Shown here piece by piece: positions 57,111-64,000 of a stretch of DNA of 64,000 nt. Origin of the DNA: Anadara kagoshimensis (taxonomy: Eukaryota > Mollusca > Bivalvia > Arcoida > Arcidae); contig CM037870.1 in NCBI GenBank assembly GCA_021292105.1, positions 16,649,234 to 16,713,233 of the forward strand. Direction: 5' to 3'. Each line of letters begins with the position of its first letter. Within the stretch, counting starts at the first letter, position 1. A program made the position numbers and the translations under genes. The notes under the pieces are model-generated. The model saw only the letters and a list, made by a program, of their open reading frames with translations, did not search any database and had not been told where the DNA came from.

Positions 57111-59559
57111 AAGAGGCCCAGGGGCCACATCGCTCACCTGAGCAACTTGCTAGGTAGAAGCCGAAATGAGTTCATTATTGAAGTGAGTGCAGGGGAGGGA
57201 GGTTTTGTACAAACTGAAATCTATACTTCCTACCGATGCTTTTCACTAAACAATTTGTAAGTATTTCTATGTACCGTAAAAGGTTGATGTTTCGACAAGC
57301 CTCGGCTTATTCCGTTACCTTTTTCTTACAGCATTTCAACCAATGAAATAATTTTAAAAAAAATTTTCATCATGCAATCTACCAATCTCAAAAGAGAGAA
57401 AATGCATAGGCCGAATACTGTAATCGGGAAATGGCAAATAGAAATTATAGAATACAGCAGGATTTACATTAAAAATTAGCTTTTAAATACAAGTACAATT
57501 AATATATTTCTCATGAACAATATATTTAAATTTATATCAAAATACTTATATAAAAGAATACAGCATGGAAAATACACTATTATTTAACCATGATTTGAAC
57601 AAACTTGAATCTACACTACCTGAGGATGCTTCCATTTTAATTTGAGCTTTCCTGGCCTAATAGTTTTTGAGGAGAAGATTTTTAAAGATTCTCTCTATAT
57701 ATTCCTGTGTAAAACTTGACCCCCCTCTTGTGGCCCCACCCTACCCCTAGGGACTATGATTTGAACAAACTTGAATCTACACTACCTGAGGATGCTTCCA
57801 TTTTAATTTGAGCTTTTCTGGCCTAATAGTTTTTGAGAAAAAGATTTTAAAAAATTTTCTTTATATATTCCTATGTAAAACTTGATCCCCCTCTTGTGAC
57901 CCCTCCCTACCCCCGGGGACCATGATTTGAACAAACTTGAATCTACACTACCTGAGGATGCTTCCATTTTAATTTGAGCTTTTCAGGCCTAATAGTTTTT
58001 GAGAAGAAGATTTTTAAAGATTTTCTCTATATACTCCTATGTAAAACTTGATCCCCCTCTTGTGGCCCCTCCCTACCCCCGGGGACCATGATTTGAACAA
58101 ACTTGAATCTACACTACCTGAGGATGCTTCCATTTTAATTTGAGCTTTCCTGGCCTAATAGTTTTTGAGGAGAAGATTTTTAAAGATTCTCTCTATATAT
58201 TCCTGTGTAAAACTTGACCCCCCTCTTGTGGCCCCACCCTACCCCCAGGGACTATGATTTGAACAAACTTGAATCTACACTACCTGAGGATGCTTCCATT
58301 TTAATTTGAGCTTTTCAGGCCTAATAGTTTTTGAGAAGAAGATTTTTAAAGATTTTCTCTATATACTCCTATGTAAAACTTGATCCCCCTCTTGTGGCCC
58401 CTCCCTACCCCCGGGACCATGATTTGAACAAACTTGAATCTACACTACCTGAGGATGCTTCCATTTTAATTTGAGCTTTCCTGGCCTAATAGTTTTTGAG
58501 GAGAAGATTTTAAAGATTCTCTCTATATATTCCTGTGTAAAACTTGACCCCCCTCTTGTGGCCCCACCCTACCCCCAGGGACTATGATTTGAACAAACTT
58601 GAATCTACACTACCTGAGGATGCTTCCATTTTAATTTGAGCTTTTCTGGCCTAATAGTTTTTGAGAAAAGATTTTTAAAAATTTTCTTTATATATTCCTA
58701 TGTAAAACTTGATCCCCCTCTTGTGACCCCTCCCTACCCCCGGGGACCATGATTTGAACAAACTTGAATCTACACTACCTGAGGATGCTTCCATTTTAAT
58801 TTGAGCTTTTCAGGCCTAATAGTTTTTGAGAAGAAGATTTTTAAAGATTTTCTCTATATACTCCTATGTAAAACTTGATCCCCCTCTTGTGGCCCCTCCC
58901 TACCCCCGGGACCATGATTTGAACAAACTTGAATCTACACTACCTGAGGATGCTTCCATTTTAATTTGAGCTTTCCTGGCCTAATAGTTTTTGAGGAGAA
59001 GATTTTTAAAGATTCTCTCTATATATTCCTGTGTAAAACTTGACCCCCCTCTTGTGGCCCCACCCTACCCCCAGGGACTATGATTTGAACAAACTTGAAT
59101 CTACACTACCTGAGGATGCTTCCATTTTAATTTGAGCTTTCCTGGCCTAATAGTTTTTGAGGAGAAGATTTTTAAAGATTCTCTCTATATATTCCTATGT
59201 AAAACTTGATCCTCCTCTTGTGACCCCTCCCTACCCCCGGGGACCATGATTTGAACAAACTTGAATCTACACTACCTCAGGATGCTTCCATTTTAATTTG
59301 AGCTTTTCAGGCCTAATAGTTTTTGAGAAGAAGATTTTTAAAGATTTTCTCTATATACTCCTATGTAAAACTTGATCCCCCTCTTGTGGCCCCTCCCTAC
59401 CCCCGGGGACCATGATTTGAACAAACTTGAATCTACACTTCCTAAGGATGCCTCCACAAAAGTTTAAGCTTTACAGGCCGAATAGTTTTTGAGAAGAAGA
59501 TTTTTGAAAAATACCAACAAAGTTTCAATAATTCTCAATTATCTCCCCTTTAAAGAGGG

Positions 59560-59598
<39 letters not shown>

Positions 59599-59646
59599 TA
59601 GTGGTGCTTTGTGCCAAATTTGGTTGAAATCTGCCCAGTGGTTCGT

Positions 59647-59685
<39 letters not shown>

Positions 59686-59720
59686 GACAACGACAACGAC
59701 GACGACGACAGACAACGGAC

Positions 59721-59752
<32 letters not shown>

Positions 59753-59768
59753 TGGCTCAGGTGAGCTA
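57111..59768. mobile_element. Tandem-repeat-cored element, copy 2 (possible non-autonomous Helentron/HINE)
   Basis: Left end AAGAGGCCCAGGGGCCACAT with a perfect hairpin (GGCCC-AG-GGGCC), followed by CGCTCACCTGAGC. Right end: CGACGACGACGACAACGACA tract, then a 29-nt hairpin at 59738-59766 (GCTCACTTGAGCC-TTT-GGCTCAGGTGAGC), then TA. The outer GCTCACCTGAG / CTCAGGTGAGC are inverted. Core: twelve 165-166-bp units starting at 57591, 57757, 57923, 58089, 58255, 58420, 58585, 58750, 58915, 59081, 59247 and 59413. The architecture matches 23668-25876 in unit length, hairpins and GAC tract, though the core sequence differs. The HINE classification is inference. Confidence 0.85.
57591..59578. repeat. 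166-bp array with three unit types
   Basis: Unit frame TGATTTGAACAAACTTGAAT, CTACACTACCTGAGGATGCT, TCCATTTTAATTTGAGCTTT, GCCTAATAGTTTTTGAG. Type A has CCTGGCC, GAGGAGAAG and GTGGCCCCACCC. Type B has TTCAGGCC, GAGAAGAAG and GTGGCCCCTCCC. Type C has TTCTGGCC, GAGAAAA and GTGACCCC(T/A)CC. Order by start: A, C, B, A, B, A, C, B, A, A/C hybrid, B, then a diverged terminal unit. Neighbouring type repeats point to amplification in blocks. Confidence 0.88.
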
Positions 59769-59784
59769 ATAATAGAAAGGATAT

Positions 59785-60095
59785 ACAAGTTGCAGCCATT
59801 TTGAATTTTTTCAATTTAGAAAAAAACATACACTCCATCCTCAAGTCATTAGTTACAGAAATGCAAATTTCAAAATATTTGCTGAAAAACTGTATAAGTA
59901 GTCAGATGAACAAGATATGTTTACTGTAAAAATCCAAAATGGCCACCAAGCGGCCATTTTAAATTTTTCAATCTAGAAAAAATTCACAGCATCCTCAAGT
60001 CATAGTAACAGACCTGCAAAGTTTCAAAACATTTGCTCAAAAATTGTAAAAGTTATTTGATGCACAAGCAAAAAGTTAATGGACAGATCAACATA
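59785..60095. repeat. Two-copy direct repeat, about 165 bp
   Basis: GCAGCCATTTTGAATTTTTT, then CAATTTAGAAAA and CCATCCTCAAGTCATTAGTT recur as AGCGGCCATTTTAAATTTTT, then CAATCTAGAAAA and GCATCCTCAAGTCATAGTAA. The period is again close to 165 bp. Confidence 0.78.
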
Positions 60096-60099
60096 CGAG

Positions 60100-60386
60100 C
60101 GGTATGTCATATTGTCCTGTCAATTGACGGGAATATATAAACAAATGTAGACACTGGTCAAATTTTGAAGAGCAGAGATTAATGGTCAAGGATAAACAGT
60201 TTTAACCACATGCTACCTTGACCAGAAATTCCTGAGATCTAATTGGTCATTTGCATTATAACTAATTAAATAATGACTATCTTAAGTAGCCATTGGTCTG
60301 GTCATCTTGGGTGGTCATTTAGCTTAGTTTGCAGAACCAGTATCCAAGGGTGCATTACAGTATTACAGTTAAAAGTAGCAAAGAAT

Positions 60387-60390
<4 letters not shown>
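60100..60390. other. Upstream flank, unclassified
   Basis: Nothing recognised. Confidence 0.35.

Positions 60391-60437
<47 letters not shown>
60391..60437. repeat. (GA)n microsatellite
   Basis: Uninterrupted GA run. Confidence 0.95.
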
Positions 60438-60439
<2 letters not shown>

Positions 60440-61685
60440 GCATCACAGCTAAAAGCTGCACGTTTAAAAGAGAAGAAGAAAAGCCATATCTGCTCATGTG
60501 ACACATATACCACATGACCTTTGGCGATGTCATATTGAAAACAAAATAACATGACATCATCTTTAACCATTGATTGTATAATCTGTTTTACAATAAAACC
60601 TCAAATATTGTTCAGGGGCCTAGATGGCCCAATAGTCTCATGTGCTCAGTGGCCTTTCAATTCCTAGACCTGAAACCCCATTTCTCTATCCCACTCAACT
60701 TCAAGTTGACATTTTAATCCTTAACAAATGCACAGATTCATCCTATTAGCACATCGGAGTTTGCATCAATTCAAATAATATTCCCTCTTAAAGGATAGAA
60801 AAGATTAATGGCTAAGTTATGAATTCAGTCTTAGAAATGTCTGCTTTTTAAATAAGGCCAAAAAAGAAATTTTGCATGTTTTTGGTTATAAGAAATATGG
60901 TAGACAAAGATTTTTGTTTTTGTTTTTGCTTCAATTAAAAACTATGGAGAGCAGTCAGTGGCTTAAAGGAATTAAAGATTAATGGCCAAGTTATGAATTA
61001 AGTCTGGAAATTTCTGCTACTAAAATAAGGTGCATTTTTTGGTAATATCACTGCAAGAAATATGGTAAGTACACAAAGAGAATTTTTAGTTCAATTTAAG
61101 AAGAAGGAGCAGTTGGTAATCACAAGTGCTTGTTTAAAATTAAGGACAAAAATTAAGGGGTGGGCTTATATAAGAAGGGTTGCTCACAGGGTTACTTGAA
61201 ACACATATTTTCTTGTTTTGGCCTAACTGTAAATTATTCTGTAGACATTTCATTCATTTCCATCATTACAGCATAGTGAAGTTCCATCTTTTATAGAAAT
61301 GCCTTCAGTCACTGTCAAAATTACCGACTTAACACAATACACAAGAGTTTGAATTTCTGGGCTAGTCATTAACAGATGAAAATCTCAACACAAAGGATTC
61401 ATTTTATGTCCGCTGTGTAACAAATGTCACCTAAATCACAAGATGTATTATTCCTCGTCTTCCAATCAATACATTCCAATACCTTATACTGGGAAAACTC
61501 CCAGAGAAAAATCTGTCACATGGGTCTTTGTTTTCGAGAAACTGTCAAGGAATATGGGGTGAAATAAAAGTATTTTATATCCTTATCAAGGTTTGGTCAG
61601 CTCTCGGATGATGGACAAATCATTGGGTTTTTTTTTTTTACCTAATACTGAAGAATCAGGAAAAAATCTGTAACATGGGTCTTTG
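60440..61685. other. Upstream flank with weak direct duplications
   Basis: GATTAATGGCYAAGTTATGA, then ATTMAGTCT occurs near 60804 and 60976, and AAATCTGTMACATGGGTCTT, then TGT near 61509 and 61664. No gene seen. Confidence 0.45.
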
Positions 61686-61689
61686 TCTT

Positions 61690-61915
61690 TGAGGGGATGT
61701 AAGGAGTGTGTGGCATGGAGTAATGGTATCTTATGTGCTAATCAAGGTTCTCACATATTGAAATGGTCAGCTCAGTTTTCAGGAAATAAACTGACAAGCT
61801 TTGGGTCTACACCCAGACAGAATAAGAAGCTGTGATCCATAAGTCAGCGAAAGACCCTGTAACCCATAAGTGGACGAGAGGTGTTGGCACTTTAAATGAC
61901 ACAACCACTAAGCCC
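61690..61915 (-). mobile_element. SINE-2 copy (minus orientation, diverged)
   Basis: GGCATGGAGTAATGGTATCT, TGTGCTAATCAAGGTTCTCA, then a head with ATGACACAACCACTAAGCCC. Confidence 0.6.
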
Positions 61916-62124
61916 CTGTGTAAAGCAATATTGACAATACATAGACCCAATTCATAGCTCACATGCCCAATTAGTCCATACAAAAACTTGAAACTTAAGA
62001 TTTAAAATATCCAAATATCTGCCATGCAAGGTGTGCAAGGACTATAAAAATTGATGACTATGTTAAAATTTTGTCTTTCCTAATTTTCTGTACATTAAAA
62101 CTCAAAATAATTCAAACCCTGTGA

Positions 62125-62290
62125 CAACAAACCAAGCAAATTCAGTAACTTATGATTTTCCGCCAGTTATGTTCAAAGGGCCATAACTTGGAGGAATTAC
62201 TCTGGACAAGAAAACTTTAGTGTCTGGACAGACAGATGGAAGGATGAGGTTCAAATTTAATATCTCCCTATTTCTTCAAAAGACAGGGAA
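62125..62290. repeat. R6 repeat, third copy
   Basis: AACCAAGCAAATTCAGTAAC, GTTCAAAGGGCCATAACTTG, TGGACAGACAGATGGAAGGA, AAAGACAGGGAATA. Confidence 0.7.
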
Positions 62291-62329
62291 TACTTATTTT
62301 AGTGTGTTGGTCACATTATGGTGATTAAA

Positions 62330-62372
62330 AGAAAAGAAAGAAAGAAATAATGAAAGAGAGAAAGAAAGAAAG
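62330..62372. repeat. (GAAA)n microsatellite
   Basis: AAAGAAAGAAAGAAATAATG, then AAAGAGAGAAAGAAAGAAAG. Confidence 0.85.
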
Positions 62373-62668
62373 AGGAAATAATTTCCTGGTTTTAAGTACG
62401 CCGTCTATCATGAAACATTTTACAACCACATTGTTTATATTTTATAACATCCTGGATGAGATGTCCTCAAACAAGTCACGATGTCTTCCCTCAATTAAAA
62501 GTTTCCGACCGACAATCTGTATTTTGGTATGGAGAGGAAATGAAGGATTTAAACCTTTTTATTATAACTGATGCAATAGGTTAATTTAAAAAGAAACCTT
62601 TTAAATTTAACAATTGTGTGGTATAAATTTAAATTCTCTAATTTTTATCCATTTTAAGATTTTTTTTT

Positions 62669-63009
62669 ATAATAATAAAATAAACACTAACGACAGCATG
62701 ATTCTTCATATCGCAATATATTTCGAATACATAGTATTCCTTATCAAGCTTACATTATAACTGACTTAAAATTACAAAATACAAGATATATGTTTAGAAC
62801 ATTATTTACAAATTATACAATCTAATTACATAAAGGTGACACTTTTATGTAATTAGATTGTATAATTTGTAAATAATGTTCTAAACATATATCTTGTATT
62901 TTGTAATTTTAAGTCAGTTATAATGTAAGCTTGATAAGGAATACTGTGTATTCGAAATATATTGCGATATGAAGAATCATGCTGTCGTTAGTGTTTATTT
63001 TATTATTAT
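62669..63009. repeat. 341-bp near-perfect palindrome
   Basis: Centre at 62839, a single unpaired base within GTG-A-CAC. The two 170-bp arms are identical except at 62732/62946 (T opposite G) and 62835/62843. Outer ends are ATAATAATAAAATAAACACT and its reverse complement. No spacer, and no open frame of note. Confidence 0.97.
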
Positions 63010-63134
63010 CTATAAAATCCTCAACAATACCTGGAGTTTATTTTTTTTATGTTTTCAAATATCTTAGATTGTTTTTAGTTATTGTAAAAACCATACAGGA
63101 AACATGTGCTTCTTGTTCATTGAAGTAAAATCGA

Positions 63135-63434
63135 GTAGAGTAATGGAGATCTAATGTCTTCATCATGATTCTCTTACTTGTATTTAGGTGGACAGTTCAG
63201 AAATAGTGGAGGAAACCAGAGTTACAAAAAGACTAATAAAATAGTGTGGGTGCAATAATCGAGATGAGATGAGTGGAGTAATGGAGTTTTACCCCATAGT
63301 CGAAGATTTTTTTTCTTGTATCAAGGAGGACAGTGGAGAAAACTGAGCACCTTGTGGAAACTACATACCTTTAACAAGAGAACTTACAAACTTTTTAAAA
63401 CTAGGATTGGTCCAAGTGGAATTCAAACCTAGGT
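63135..63434 (-). mobile_element. Two SINE-2 fragments, the second interrupted by a SINE-1
   Basis: 63135-63240 (GTAGAGTAATGGAGATCTAA, AGTGGAGGAAACCAGAGTTA) and 63270-63434 (GAGTGGAGTAATGGAGTTTT, GGATTGGTCCAAGTGGAATT, CAAACCTAGGT). The second stops in its B-box region, where the next element begins, and resumes after 63734 (GGAATCACTG). Confidence 0.75.
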
Positions 63435-63724
63435 TGAGTTGAGTAATGGTGTTTAACGTCCCAGTCAAGAATATTTCACTTATATTGAGACGTCGCCAGC
63501 TATAGGTGAAGGTACAGAAATTTTGCCTGCGAGTTGCGCTTATGGCATTATACAGCAGGGTTCTTTAGCATGACGTGACACAGGACCTTGTTTATTTTAA
63601 GTCCCCATCCGAAAGAACAGTCACTACCCACTTTCAAGTCTTGGCTCAGACCCGGCCAGGGATCGAACCCACGATCTCCCACTTACGGAGCGAGCACTCT
63701 ACCAACTGAGCTACTGCAGTGGTT
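63435..63724 (-). mobile_element. SINE-1 nested in a SINE-2
   Basis: Flanked by AAACCTAGGT (63425-63434) and AAACCGAGGT (63725-63734), a 10-bp duplication with one difference. A box GTAGCTCAGTTGGTAGAGTG, B box GTGGGTTCGATCCCTGG on the minus strand. The body matches 55113. Confidence 0.88.
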
Positions 63725-63904
63725 AAACCGAGGTGGAATCACTGAATAAGAACATTAATTCTTACTTTTCACATATACTGTTTAAGTGTTAGGAATATAT
63801 ACATCTTTACCAAAAGCTGGTGGCATCTCAATTTAATTAAAATAAACTGGACATGATAAGAACCCCAACTCTCCTTGTTATTTTACAACTCAAAGGAATA
63901 TACC

Positions 63905-64000
63905 TGCATATTCATGCAAAAATGGCGATGTCTTGATTTAAGTGAAATAATTTTGATTTGGGGGTAAAAAACCACATATATGTACAATTAATCAATCCAC
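63905..64000 (+). mobile_element. SINE-1 3' tail at the window edge
   Basis: GATGTCTTGATTTAAGTGAA, ATAATTTTGATTTGGGGGTA, ending ATTAATCAATCCAC. Runs off the right edge. Confidence 0.65.

Noticed and set aside
57591-59578. Regular direct repeats that could suggest a CRISPR array
   Set aside because: Units are 166 bp, head to tail without unique spacers, in a eukaryotic intergenic region.

Overview
The window is a stretch of an animal genome that carries one large, intron-rich gene on the minus strand. The rest is a dense mixture of SINEs, short inverted-repeat elements (MITEs), minisatellites and microsatellites. AT-rich introns of up to about 15 kb, several tRNA-derived SINE families, and elements that begin and end with GCTCACCTG-type ends fit a lophotrochozoan, most likely a bivalve mollusc. 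The clade is inferred from repeat style and could not be checked by search.

The gene is an orthologue of RAP1GAP/RAP1GAP2, a GTPase-activating protein for the small GTPase Rap. I assembled 21 consecutive coding exons by hand from 47716 down to 3628, plus one alternative first exon. Every junction has an AG acceptor and a GT donor, and phases agree across every junction except after exon 15. From 5' to 3' the exons encode two alternative N-termini (47643-47716 and 43474-43532), a linker (32584-32671), two separate GoLoco-motif exons (28796-28879 and 23176-23262), a linker (17476-17532), the N-terminal half of the GAP module and the RapGAP catalytic domain (15130 down to 9271), a Ser-rich tail (8861 down to 4806) and a coiled-coil C-terminus (4389 down to 3628). 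The model protein is about 766 residues if both GoLoco exons are used and one surplus base in exon 15 is discounted. All residue numbers below use this model. Read literally, exon 15 gives a stop after about 540 residues, just past the catalytic domain.

Layout: 1-3600 is downstream flank and 3'UTR, with a minisatellite and a MITE. 3.6-15.1 kb holds closely spaced exons with minisatellites in the introns and a decayed copy of exon 9 at 14.45-14.55 kb. 15.1-32.7 kb has large introns with a 1-kb TC/ATC array, a tandem-repeat-cored mobile element (23.67-25.88 kb) and a tRNA-like 69-bp array (30.1-30.4 kb). 32.7-47.7 kb is the first-intron region, with further arrays and the two first exons. 47.7-64 kb is upstream flank: a repeat array that starts at the first exon, target-site-flanked SINEs, a second and larger tandem-repeat element (57.11-59.77 kb) and a near-perfect 341-bp palindrome (62.67-63.01 kb). 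I saw no second protein-coding gene, no functional tRNA or rRNA gene, and nothing prokaryotic.

The points most worth checking are the paired GoLoco exons, the relic of exon 9, the one-base phase break in exon 15, the first exons with matched phase, the higher-order organisation of the 166-bp array, and the palindrome.
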